This document shows, piece by piece, positions 24,595 through 33,180 of a stretch of 64,000 bases of DNA. The notes below the pieces were generated by a model that did no database searches, was not told the DNA's origin, and saw only the letters and a program-made list of their open reading frames with translations. This DNA is from Flavobacterium litorale. GTDB taxonomy: Bacteria > Bacteroidota > Bacteroidia > Flavobacteriales > Flavobacteriaceae. Positions within the stretch are counted from its first letter, which is position 1. Each line of letters begins with the position of its first letter. The stretch lies in NCBI RefSeq assembly GCF_019613795.1, contig NZ_CP080429.1:587501-651500 (forward strand), given 5' to 3'. The translations under genes and the position numbers were made by a program.

Positions 24595-26460
24595 ATGGAC
24601 GGAAAAAGCCTAAGCCCTGAGCAAAGCAAACTAGAACAATTACGTGAAATTTTACCTGAAGCCTTTACAGAAGGAAAAATTGATTGGGAAAAACTGAAAG
24701 CTACTCTTGGCGAAGATATAAACTTTAGTAACGAACGTTATGTACTAAACTGGGCTGGAAAAAGTGATGCTTTTAAAATACTACAGCACCCTACTACCAG
24801 TACCCTAGTACCTGCTAAAGAAGAATCAGTAAACTTTGATACTACCGAAAACATTTTTATAGAAGGCGAAAACCTAGAGGTACTAAAGGTGCTACAAAAA
24901 AGCTATTTTGGTAAAGTAAAAATGATATATATAGACCCGCCCTACAATACGGGTAGTGACTCTTTTATATATCCTGATAAGTTTGCTGAAACCAGAGAAG
25001 AATATGCAAAACGTGTAGGCGATAAAGATGATGAGGGATACATGACCAAAGACGGGCTATTTAATAAAAATAGCAAAGAAAACGGGCAGTACCACAGTAA
25101 TTGGCTAAACATGATGTACCCACGTTTGTTTTTAGCAAAAAATTTACTAAAACAAGATGGGGTTATTTTTATATCTATAGATGATAACGAAGTACACAAC
25201 CTTAGGCTCTTAATGAATGAAGTTTTTGGAGAAGAGAATTTTATGGGTCAAATAAGTCGATTAACAGGAACTCCCACTGGACAGGGAACTAATAGTTTAG
25301 TCTCTGAATTAGATTATATACTTGTTTATGCAAAAAGCCCATTAATGGAATTTATAGGATTACCTCTTACCTCAAATGAACAAAGTATCTATAATCAAAA
25401 AGACGAATATGGCAATTACTTAACTAGACCTTTAAGGAAAACTGGCGGTGAAGATAGACGACAAGATAGACCTAGCATGTATTTCTCAATAGAGGACCCT
25501 AATGGAAATGAAGTTTTTCCTATTGGACCTACTGGTTATGATAGCAGATGGAGGTGTTCACGTTCAAAATATGATGAATTCATTAAAGATAACTTAATTG
25601 AGTGGAAGCAGACAAAAACCAAATTTGAAAAAGAAAAAAGCTGGAAGCCTTATCTAAAATTCTATTTAGAAGGAAGATTAAAGCAAGCATCAAACCTATG
25701 GAAAGATATTGATGGAAATAAAAAAGCGTCTGTTGATTTAAAAAATTTAATGGATACTAAACTTTTTGATTTCCCAAAACCTATTGAATTAATTAAAAAG
25801 TGTATCGAAATATCAATACAAGATGAAAATGATATAATTCTTGATTTCTTTTCAGGCTCAGGAACAACTGGTCATGCTGTAATGGATTTAAATAAAGAGG
25901 ATGACGGTAATAGAAAATACATTTGCGTACAACTACCCGAACTGTGTGATGAAAAAAGTGAAGCCTACAAAGCAGGATATGCTACTATTGCTGATATTGC
26001 TAAAGAGCGCATACGCAGAGCTGCAAACAAAATAAAAGAAGAAAACCCAGATTATAAAGGCGATCTTGGTTTTAAAGTACTAAAGCTAGAAAACAGCAAC
26101 TTTAAACAATGGCAGCAAGTAAAGGAAAATGACCCAAAGGCATTAGAGAAACAGATGAAAATGTTTGTAGACCCTGTCGCAGAGGGAGCTACTATAGAAA
26201 ATATTGTATATGAATTGCTTTTAAAGAGCGGTAAAGACCTTAATAGCACTATAGAGCATAAAAACGACTATTATTGTATAAATGATAACGAACTGGTGCT
26301 AATGCTCGAAAAAGCAACACAGGATGTCGTAGATAATATTATTAAGGAGCAACCACAAAAAGTTATTGCGCTCGATAAACTGTTTGAAGGTAATGACCAG
26401 CTAAAAACCAATACCGTTTTACAGATGAAGGATGCTGGAATTGAATTCAAAACGATATAG
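24595..26460 (+). CDS. mod: Type III restriction-modification methyltransferase (Mod), 621 aa
   Basis: The catalytic motif IDPPYNTGSD has DPPY at 114-117 and the AdoMet pocket DFFSGSGTTGHAVM is at about 417-430. This order (DPPY before FxGxG) is that of beta-class N6-adenine methyltransferases of type III systems. Between them, about residues 210-410, lies the target recognition domain. That segment looks more AT-rich than the two catalytic ends, as in recombined Mod genes. Mod defines the recognition sequence for both methylation and restriction. It is followed after 2 bases by a small gene and then by res. Confidence 0.93.
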   Translation: MDGKSLSPEQSKLEQLREILPEAFTEGKIDWEKLKATLGEDINFSNERYVLNWAGKSDAFKILQHPTTSTLVPAKEESVNFDTTENIFIEGENLEVLKVLQKSYFGKVKMIYIDPPYNTGSDSFIYPDKFAETREEYAKRVGDKDDEGYMTKDGLFNKNSKENGQYHSNWLNMMYPRLFLAKNLLKQDGVIFISIDDNEVHNLRLLMNEVFGEENFMGQISRLTGTPTGQGTNSLVSELDYILVYAKSPLMEFIGLPLTSNEQSIYNQKDEYGNYLTRPLRKTGGEDRRQDRPSMYFSIEDPNGNEVFPIGPTGYDSRWRCSRSKYDEFIKDNLIEWKQTKTKFEKEKSWKPYLKFYLEGRLKQASNLWKDIDGNKKASVDLKNLMDTKLFDFPKPIELIKKCIEISIQDENDIILDFFSGSGTTGHAVMDLNKEDDGNRKYICVQLPELCDEKSEAYKAGYATIADIAKERIRRAANKIKEENPDYKGDLGFKVLKLENSNFKQWQQVKENDPKALEKQMKMFVDPVAEGATIENIVYELLLKSGKDLNSTIEHKNDYYCINDNELVLMLEKATQDVVDNIIKEQPQKVIALDKLFEGNDQLKTNTVLQMKDAGIEFKTI

Positions 26461-26462
26461 TT

Positions 26463-26771
26463 ATGTGTACTAATACCGTTATAGAAGGCATCATAATTGG
26501 TGCGGTTGGAGGAGCTATTGCTGGTATACTCATTTGGGTATTGGAAATAATTAGAAAAGAGATAGTAAAGTGGAATGACAAAGTAAAAGTCAGAAAATGG
26601 CTTGAAAAATCTACCCAAGCTTGGCGTACTACTACAGCTATTGCCAGTCATAACAATTTAACAAAGGATAGGGTTAGGTACATTTGTAGTACTCATAAAA
26701 AAATACAACTTAACACCAAGGATGGAAATGAATCTGATGAAAAATGGTGCCTAAAACCTAAGAAAAAATGA
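26463..26771 (+). CDS. Small membrane protein between mod and res, 102 aa
   Basis: One membrane helix (IIIGAVGGAIAGILIWVLEI, about 10-29) is followed by a basic cytosolic part with QAWRTTTAIASHNNLTKDRV, which could be a small winged-helix. Its ATG is 2 bases after mod, and its stop overlaps the res start (ATGA). It is therefore translated with the system and could modulate it or bring it to the membrane. I do not know a named family. Confidence 0.6.
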   Translation: MCTNTVIEGIIIGAVGGAIAGILIWVLEIIRKEIVKWNDKVKVRKWLEKSTQAWRTTTAIASHNNLTKDRVRYICSTHKKIQLNTKDGNESDEKWCLKPKKK

Positions 26772-29425
26772 AGCTTAATTTTGAATCTAACTTACAATTT
26801 CAATTAGATGCTATAAAATCGGTAACTGATGTATTCGAAGGGCAACCTTTGGAGGAGTCTTTACTGGAACATAATATTGAAGATGAAGGCGAGCTACACT
26901 CCGTTTTAGCAGTAAGTAATAAACTTGTATTATCTCAAGAGCAAATACTCACCAACCTACAAGGCATTCAGGAAAAGAATGAGTTACCCGCAGTTACTCA
27001 ACTCGATGGTATGCACTTTTCTGTAGAAATGGAAACAGGAACGGGAAAAACCTATGTGTACCTCCGTACCGTTTATGAACTGAATAAACAATATGGTTTT
27101 AAAAAATTTGTAATTGTAGTCCCTTCGGTAGCGATACGCGAAGGAGTATCAAAAAATTTAGAGATAACCCACAATCATTTTCAAAACTTATACGATAATA
27201 TACCTGTGCATTTTGATGTATATAACAGTGCCAAGCCATCTACTCTTAGAGGCTTTGCCGACTCTAATACTATTGAAATATTGGTTATAAATATCGACTC
27301 TTTTGCTAAGGATGAAAATATCATCAATAAACCCAACGACAAACTAAGTGGTCGTAAGCCTGTAGAGTTTATACAAGCCACCAACCCGTTTGTAATTGTG
27401 GATGAACCACAAAACATGGAAACGGAGAAAAGAATTGCAGCTATTGAAAACCTTAATGCGCTTTGTACACTGCGATACTCTGCTACCCATAAAAACGAAT
27501 ATAATTTAGTCTATAGCCTAAACCCTGTAAAGGCGTATGATTTAGGTTTGGTAAAACAAATAGAGGTTGACTCTATTGTAGAAGAAAACGCCTTTAATGA
27601 TGCTTACATAGCTGTAGATTCTATTACAGCCACAAAAACGAAAGTAACAGCAAAGCTATTTATCAATGTTAATAATAAAGGTAGTGTTACTAAAAAGAAA
27701 ATAACCGTTGGCGTTGGTAACGATTTATATGCACTCTCTAACGAGCGTGAAATTTATTCAGATGGTTATATTATAGATGAGATAGACGCCTCAAATCAGT
27801 GTATCTCATTGTCTAACGGTACTGTTTTGTACCAGGGTGATAGCCAGGGCGGTTTATCTGATGAAGTGATGAGGTTTCAGATAAAAAAAACAGTAGAAGA
27901 GCATCTTAAAAAAGAGAAGAGACTAAACAAAAAAGGTATTAAAGTACTGTCACTATTCTTTATAGATAAGGTTGCTAATTATAAGCAATATGATGCCAGT
28001 GGCAATGCGATACAAGGTAAATTTGCACAATGGTTTGAAGAAATTTATACCGAATATGTATCACAAAATGCTTTTAAAGAATTAGATAAATTCCCGATTG
28101 ACAAGGTACATAATGGTTATTTTTCTCAAGATAAAAAAGGAAAAATAAAGGATACTAATGGAGTTACTAAAGCCGATGATGATACCTATAGCTTAATTAT
28201 GAAGGATAAGGAGAAACTCTTAAATTTAGACAATCCTTTACGTTTTATATTCTCGCATTCTGCACTTCGTGAGGGGTGGGACAACCCAAATGTATTTCAA
28301 ATATGTACGCTTAACGAAACCAAATCAGAAACAAAGAAACGACAAGAAATTGGTAGAGGTTTACGCCTAGCTGTTAACCAGACAGGGCGGCGAACCTATG
28401 ATCCGAATATTAATCGCCTTACGGTAGTTGCTAATGAGTCGTATGATGATTTTGCCAAAGCGCTACAAAAAGAAATTGAAGACGATTGTGGAGTATCTTT
28501 TAAAGGGCGAATTAAAAACAAGACTAGCAGAACATCTATTAAATACCGAAAAGGCTTTGAAGCTGATCCGAAGTTCTTGGAGATTTGGGAGAAATTAAAA
28601 CAAAAAACAACCTATAGAGTAGATTATGATACTGCCGATTTAATCACTAAAGCCTCTAAAGCCCTTGTTGATTTACCTACTATTAAGGCACCTTCACTAC
28701 GCTCTATAAAAACAGCGGTTACTATGAATACAACTGATGGAATAGGTGGAGAATATAAGGGCGAACGATTAGAAAGTTATGAGGAGAGAGTATGGAAAAT
28801 ACCTGATATTTTAGGTTATATACAAGGTAAAACAGAGTTAACACGCTCAACAATCCAAGCAATTTTAAATAAGTCTGGGAGGCTTGGAGATGTGTTAGTT
28901 AATCCACAATTATTTCTAGATTTATCATCACAAGCAATAAAACACTCGCTTTATGATATGATGATAGATGGAATAAAATATCATCATATCGGAAATTCCG
29001 AATATGAAATGTCTTCATTTGAAGCGCAAGAGCTTGAGGTTTATTTAAATGATTTTACATTTAATATTTCTGATAACTCTAAAACTATTTATGAAGAGTT
29101 AATTCCGTTAGATTCGGGTGTCGAAAATAGATTTGCCAAAGATTGTGAAAGTAGCGACCAAATAAAGTTCTATTTTAAGTTACCTAATTGGTTTAAAATT
29201 CCAACACCAATAGGTACTTATAATCCTGATTGGGCTTTGGTTTTTGAAGATGATAATAAGGTTTATTTTGTTGCAGAAACTAAAGATACAGGGACACCAG
29301 AGGTTGATTTGTTGAAACTAAGCAATGATGAACAATTAAAAATAAAATGTGGTAAAGCCCACTTTAAAGAATTTGAAAAACTAGAATATAAAGTAGTAAA
29401 CAAAGTTGGGCAACTAATAGGGTGA
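26768..29425 (+). CDS. res: Type III restriction endonuclease subunit (Res), 885 aa
   Basis: SF2 helicase motifs: METGTGKTY (Walker A, about 87-95), VDEPQNME (motif II with DEPQ, about 210) and YSATHK (III). EIGRGLRLAVNQ is motif VI. The C-terminal YNPDWALVFEDDNKVYFVAE (about 820-840) is a PD-ExK-type nuclease site. This is a full-length Res that needs Mod to recognise DNA and cuts about 25 bases from unmodified sites, as is known for the family. It ends 220 bases before the CBASS operon, with no clear gene between. Confidence 0.93.
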   Translation: MKLNFESNLQFQLDAIKSVTDVFEGQPLEESLLEHNIEDEGELHSVLAVSNKLVLSQEQILTNLQGIQEKNELPAVTQLDGMHFSVEMETGTGKTYVYLRTVYELNKQYGFKKFVIVVPSVAIREGVSKNLEITHNHFQNLYDNIPVHFDVYNSAKPSTLRGFADSNTIEILVINIDSFAKDENIINKPNDKLSGRKPVEFIQATNPFVIVDEPQNMETEKRIAAIENLNALCTLRYSATHKNEYNLVYSLNPVKAYDLGLVKQIEVDSIVEENAFNDAYIAVDSITATKTKVTAKLFINVNNKGSVTKKKITVGVGNDLYALSNEREIYSDGYIIDEIDASNQCISLSNGTVLYQGDSQGGLSDEVMRFQIKKTVEEHLKKEKRLNKKGIKVLSLFFIDKVANYKQYDASGNAIQGKFAQWFEEIYTEYVSQNAFKELDKFPIDKVHNGYFSQDKKGKIKDTNGVTKADDDTYSLIMKDKEKLLNLDNPLRFIFSHSALREGWDNPNVFQICTLNETKSETKKRQEIGRGLRLAVNQTGRRTYDPNINRLTVVANESYDDFAKALQKEIEDDCGVSFKGRIKNKTSRTSIKYRKGFEADPKFLEIWEKLKQKTTYRVDYDTADLITKASKALVDLPTIKAPSLRSIKTAVTMNTTDGIGGEYKGERLESYEERVWKIPDILGYIQGKTELTRSTIQAILNKSGRLGDVLVNPQLFLDLSSQAIKHSLYDMMIDGIKYHHIGNSEYEMSSFEAQELEVYLNDFTFNISDNSKTIYEELIPLDSGVENRFAKDCESSDQIKFYFKLPNWFKIPTPIGTYNPDWALVFEDDNKVYFVAETKDTGTPEVDLLKLSNDEQLKIKCGKAHFKEFEKLEYKVVNKVGQLIG

Positions 29426-29640
29426 TAGTAATAGGTCTTTTTCAATTAATTAGGGAAATTTAGTATTTAGAAACCTCTTTATATAAAGTTTACAAACATT
29501 TTATGTAAGATAAATTCTTTTTAATAATTGATTATGCGAAGTTCGGTAGAGTTAGACTTTTTAAAATATAGAAAACTAGAGGATAACGATTTATTTATGA
29601 GCAGTGGCATGCCTATTAGAGATTATTATTTATATAAATG

Positions 29641-30231
29641 TTAGGCAACATTTTTTCTTTTTAATTTTATTTCCCCTGTTGTTTCTCTGTCTGTCCAATA
29701 TTGTCCTTCCATTTCATCAACTTTAAACCCTTCAAATGTCAATAAAGTCGAACCATAATGAATTTCACTTCTATCTCTAACACTTGATTTTGGTGTATTG
29801 ATATAGGAGTAAATTAATTGTTCCAATCCACGGTCTTTTTCAATGTCAAAAGAGGCTCCAATACTATGACTTCTACTTTCGTTAGTTTTAATTTCCACCT
29901 GAACATTAAAAAATGTCTGGGTTATTTTTATCTCGATTGGAATAGAGTCAAGTGATTTTTCCTTCCAATTAGATTTAAGCTCCCCTTTCCATTCACCTGA
30001 TAGATTCGGGAAAGGTACAAGCCAAGGGTAAAATATCTTCCACTTCCATACACATTTAATGAACAAAGTCCATAGAATAACATTTATTGATATTGTTGTG
30101 GATATATGACTAACCGCTTTGTTCAAGTCAATACTATCTAAATTCTGAGTTAATAGAAATATCATTCCAAAGGTTATGAATGCTAACCCTAGGATCGTAA
30201 AGGCAAAGACTCTTATATTATATGTTATCAT
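29641..30231 (-). CDS. CBASS effector, Cap15-like 2TM beta-barrel protein, 196 aa
   Basis: Two membrane segments (FAFTILGLAFITFGMIFLL at about 9-27, and ISINVILWTLFIKCVWKW) precede a beta-rich domain starting at PFPNLSGEWKGEL. This matches the SMODS-associated 2TM beta-barrel effector Cap15, which binds a cyclic nucleotide and disrupts the inner membrane to kill infected cells. It is the last gene of a two-gene operon with the nucleotidyltransferase (3-base gap). The short tail KLKRKNVA ends within the stop. Confidence 0.8.
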   Translation of the reverse strand: MITYNIRVFAFTILGLAFITFGMIFLLTQNLDSIDLNKAVSHISTTISINVILWTLFIKCVWKWKIFYPWLVPFPNLSGEWKGELKSNWKEKSLDSIPIEIKITQTFFNVQVEIKTNESRSHSIGASFDIEKDRGLEQLIYSYINTPKSSVRDRSEIHYGSTLLTFEGFKVDEMEGQYWTDRETTGEIKLKRKNVA

Positions 30232-30234
30232 GGG

Positions 30235-31128
30235 CTAATACTGTAAGTGATTCCATAATAAAAGCATATAAGAGTTCACATCTTTATATGTCCATTTTCT
30301 GCCAATAAATAAGTAAAGTAATTCAGATACTTCTCCCCATTCTTTACAAGTTTTTTCTTCCTTAGTCTGCTCGTAAATGTAAGATATTGATTCTTTTAAC
30401 CTATCTGTCCAAGTGTCGTTGTCATTCATAATACGATTTGGAACATTCCAAATAAGACATTCCAAAAGAAAAGAGGTAATATCATCGCTTACATTTTCAC
30501 CATCATCAATCATTTTATATCGCAATTTACGGTGTAATCGAGTTAGTCTTTTAAATCTTCGGGAAGTATTCGTGTTTTTAACTATTCCATTTTCTATGTG
30601 TTGCTTAGGGTAATTTACAGTAGCTTTTCCTTTGTCAGACCAAAATTTTGCACCTAGTATATATTCGCCATTTTTTGAATACCTTCTGAAATTCCAAGTA
30701 GGGACTACATCAGTTTCAATTCTATTAGTATTCGCCTTTACTGTTATACATTTATCATTTCTGACAACTTCACTTCTTCCAAATTTATTCACTAAAGCAG
30801 TTTCAACATCATTTTTAAACTCAGAAAATGAATAATCACTTGGTCCTATATGGGCAATATTTACATGTTCTTCTGTTACCTCAGGAGGTAAGCTAAAGAA
30901 ATAGCCGCCAGTGTATCTAACGTTTATATCAATATCACTATTTAATCTAACATTTGTGTTGTTCGCATACGAGCCTTGACCAAAAGTTTCGGTTGATCTC
31001 TTTTTTAATTTTTCATCAGAACCAATCGCATCACGAACCATTCTTTCAGAATTTTCAAGTTTAGTTTGTTCTGTATTACTTGGTGGCTTTGTCCAAGTTG
31101 CCAATTGTTCCTCCGTGTACTTTGCCAT
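30235..31128 (-). CDS. CD-NTase (CBASS cyclic oligonucleotide synthase), 297 aa
   Basis: The nucleotidyltransferase core is clear: GQGS (50-53) followed by SDIDINV with Asp65 and Asp67, and a third acidic residue Asp140 in IETDVVPTWNF. An all-helical C-terminal domain is typical of CD-NTases. Together with the Cap15-like effector this is a minimal type I CBASS without Cap2/Cap3. I cannot assign the clade or the exact signal from the sequence. Confidence 0.88.
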   Translation of the reverse strand: MAKYTEEQLATWTKPPSNTEQTKLENSERMVRDAIGSDEKLKKRSTETFGQGSYANNTNVRLNSDIDINVRYTGGYFFSLPPEVTEEHVNIAHIGPSDYSFSEFKNDVETALVNKFGRSEVVRNDKCITVKANTNRIETDVVPTWNFRRYSKNGEYILGAKFWSDKGKATVNYPKQHIENGIVKNTNTSRRFKRLTRLHRKLRYKMIDDGENVSDDITSFLLECLIWNVPNRIMNDNDTWTDRLKESISYIYEQTKEEKTCKEWGEVSELLYLFIGRKWTYKDVNSYMLLLWNHLQY

Positions 31129-31156
31129 TTATTTAGATTATTTGTTACCTAACAAT

Positions 31157-31164
31157 CAAATATA
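31157..31164 (-). promoter_or_regulatory. Candidate -7 element for the CBASS operon
   Basis: On the reverse strand TATATTTG matches TAnnTTTG, 29 bases before the CD-NTase start. No good -33 TTG is at the usual distance. Confidence 0.35.
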
Positions 31165-31260
31165 CATATTATGGTTATCTGCTTTAGAAGAAAAATGTTA
31201 AGTGTATTAAACTGTTAAATTGATGTTTAGATGTAAAACTAACAATTATAAAATAGATTA

Positions 31261-31313
31261 AAATACCCATTGATGGGTATTTATTAATGAATGCTTTTTA
31301 AGTACTTAAAAAG
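31261..31313. repeat. Two adjacent perfect palindromes upstream of CBASS
   Basis: AAATACCCAT-TG-ATGGGTATTT spans 31261-31282 (10-bp arms), and a perfect 20-base palindrome, CTTTTTAAGT then ACTTAAAAAG, spans 31294-31313. They lie about 130-185 bases upstream of the CD-NTase start. The first could act as a terminator or operator. The second looks like a regulator site. Confidence 0.5.
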
Positions 31314-31703
31314 TAATAGATCAGAACTACGTTAAATTGTGAAAGTTACAAAACCATCAAGACCTTTCTTCTTTCCCCTCAACCGCCAACCCCTCCCAAC
31401 TAGGGAAGATTATTATTTTGCTGCTTTCCTATGGCTCTGCTCTCTCAGTGAAATCTGGATTCAAATCAAGCTAAAAGTATATGAAATGGAGCAAGAAAGG
31501 ATTAAAAAGCTATAAATAGGAACATATCCCTATCAATTGGTATGGATTTCAGGTAAAATACGCATTGGTAGTTAAGTGCTGTACGGGAAGATCCCCTATT
31601 ACACTATCCATAGACATCCGAAACACAGCATGGACATCACAAAGGCGGGCATTTTTTCAACAGCACGTCTATTGCTTCAATCATTACGAAAACTAAAAGG
31701 CTT

Positions 31704-32132
31704 ATGAAAGACGCACATTTTACTGATCCTTTAAAATCAACTTTTCACAATAACGGAACGACCAATGAAGCTGTTAATGGGAAATCTACAGAGGTAAATG
31801 CTACCGACCAGTGTTATGCAACCATTGTTTCCGATACCGAAGTGCTGACCCGGTTCAAGGTTATACTCCGTTCGGGGGTGCTGCAATCGATCCCCTACTC
31901 CACACTGCCTATTATAACACTAATAGACAATCAATTACTGATCATTAAAGCGCATGAACTAACCATTAAGGTAACGGGAAGGAATCTTACCGTTTTGGAG
32001 AAGAATTTATCTTCTGAGAGGTTGATATACCTCAAGGAAAGTGCTTCGGGTAAGGATGACGGAACATCGCACGTTTTTATAGCTCATATCGAAATGTCAG
32101 GTAAAGCACTTAACTACGAAAAGGAACTTTAA
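31704..32132 (+). CDS. Hypothetical protein of conjugative-element cluster, 142 aa
   Basis: First gene of a forward cluster leading to the coupling-protein remnant. The protein is beta-rich (RFKVILRSGVLQSIPYSTLP, HELTIKVTGRNLTVLEKN) without signal or membrane segment. I do not recognise the family. The cluster's less AT-rich codon use differs from island 1. The 12-base gap to the next gene suggests an operon. Confidence 0.5.
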   Translation: MKDAHFTDPLKSTFHNNGTTNEAVNGKSTEVNATDQCYATIVSDTEVLTRFKVILRSGVLQSIPYSTLPIITLIDNQLLIIKAHELTIKVTGRNLTVLEKNLSSERLIYLKESASGKDDGTSHVFIAHIEMSGKALNYEKEL

Positions 32133-32144
32133 ACCTCATGTTAT

Positions 32145-32573
32145 ATGGACAAGAAAAACAACCTGAAGAAGGAATTTGAAAAACAATCCGGTATAAAAGA
32201 AAATGCCACAACTAAAAAAGAAGTCAAAAAAGAGCTGTCCGAGCAGGAGGCTAAAAAGCAAATTGGACTTTACGCACAACTAGACCCTTCGGAAACACCA
32301 ACTTTTAAGCTGCAAGAAATACAAAAAGAGATGGATCAGGATATAGGAAAAATTAAACAGGATCATCTGCAACAGGAAATAAATCATATTCCCTATAAAG
32401 GGTATCAAAATGCTCAACAGGACTACGATACAATACAAAAAAACACAGCATACAAAGAACAAGAGGTAATCAACCGTTCTGTAGAGGAAGCCAAAGCGTA
32501 CTACAGGGAAAATGGCAGCCTTACCAAAGTTTTTAATGAAAAAAGCAAAGGCAAGGATATGGATAAGGAATAA
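32145..32573 (+). CDS. Hypothetical charged helical protein, 142 aa
   Basis: Very lysine/glutamate/glutamine rich (KKNNLKKEFEKQ, KKEVKKELSEQEAKK) and predicted mostly helical, without motifs. It lies between another unknown gene and the helix-turn-helix gene in the remnant transfer cluster, 12 bases after the first. A role in mobilization is only implied by position. Confidence 0.5.
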   Translation: MDKKNNLKKEFEKQSGIKENATTKKEVKKELSEQEAKKQIGLYAQLDPSETPTFKLQEIQKEMDQDIGKIKQDHLQQEINHIPYKGYQNAQQDYDTIQKNTAYKEQEVINRSVEEAKAYYRENGSLTKVFNEKSKGKDMDKE

Positions 32574-32594
32574 CCGTATCAAAACCTCCAACCT

Positions 32595-32864
32595 ATGAAA
32601 ATATACCAATTAGAAGAAAATGACTTAGCAGAGCTTATTGAAACGGTAGTAGCGCGTATGCAAATAAAACAGCCTGTGCATTTGGATAAATGGATTGATG
32701 CGTCGGAAGCGATGCATTTACTACGGATATCTTCTGTTACCACCTTACAAAAATTTAGGGATGAGGGGGCTATCAGGTTTACGCAACCTTCGAAGAAAAT
32801 AATACTATACGATAGACAATCGATCCTTGAATTTCTTGATAAAAACGCACGTAACCCATTTTAA
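32595..32864 (+). CDS. Helix-turn-helix protein (excisionase/MobC-like layout), 89 aa
   Basis: DKWIDASEAMHLLRISSVTT and LQKFRDEGAIRFTQP form a HTH_17 domain with wing, followed by IILYDRQSILEFLDKN. Such proteins regulate or assist mobile-element excision. It sits just upstream of the coupling-protein remnant. Confidence 0.75.
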   Translation: MKIYQLEENDLAELIETVVARMQIKQPVHLDKWIDASEAMHLLRISSVTTLQKFRDEGAIRFTQPSKKIILYDRQSILEFLDKNARNPF

Positions 32865-32875
32865 ATTTTTGAATT

Positions 32876-33154
32876 ATGGAAGAACAATTACAAGTATCGG
32901 AAGACTACAAAAAGGCGTTCAATAAGGCTGATTTTATATGTAGCTACATGCCGCATTTACTAAAAGAGATAACCATTCCTGAAAAAGGTTCTGATGACTA
33001 TACACAGGGTTTTAAAGACCGTGTGCAGCAACATGAAAAAGAAGTACAGCGTACCCTACAGGGTGCTATGCAAGCTATCAGAGACCGTTACGCTAAACAA
33101 ATAAATGCTCCCGGTAAAAACAGTAATAAAGGTAAAGGCATGGATAAAGAATAA
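32876..33154 (+). CDS. Hypothetical helical protein, 92 aa
   Basis: Helical, charged, ending GKNSNKGKGMDKE. The same GKxMDKE ending occurs in the protein two genes upstream (KSKGKDMDKE), which suggests a shared origin or a common partner. It is 11 bases after the HTH gene and before the coupling protein. The function is unknown. Confidence 0.5.
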   Translation: MEEQLQVSEDYKKAFNKADFICSYMPHLLKEITIPEKGSDDYTQGFKDRVQQHEKEVQRTLQGAMQAIRDRYAKQINAPGKNSNKGKGMDKE

Positions 33155-33180
33155 ATAGCATCTTCTTAAATTAAAATTAT

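Larger units (their letters stand above)
31129..31703. other. Intergenic region between CBASS and the conjugation remnant
   Basis: No gene is supported in these 575 bases. It holds a possible CBASS promoter and two palindromes (listed separately). Nearer the right end it has a less AT-rich stretch with ATCCCCTATTACACTATCCA, which could belong to the promoter or transfer region of the 31704 cluster. No oriT could be identified. Confidence 0.5.

Noticed and set aside
29534-29644. A 36-codon forward frame (MRSSVELDFLKYRKLE...) between res and the CBASS operon
   Set aside because: It is very short, has no recognisable domain and runs into the end of the Cap15-like gene on the other strand. No supporting feature was found.
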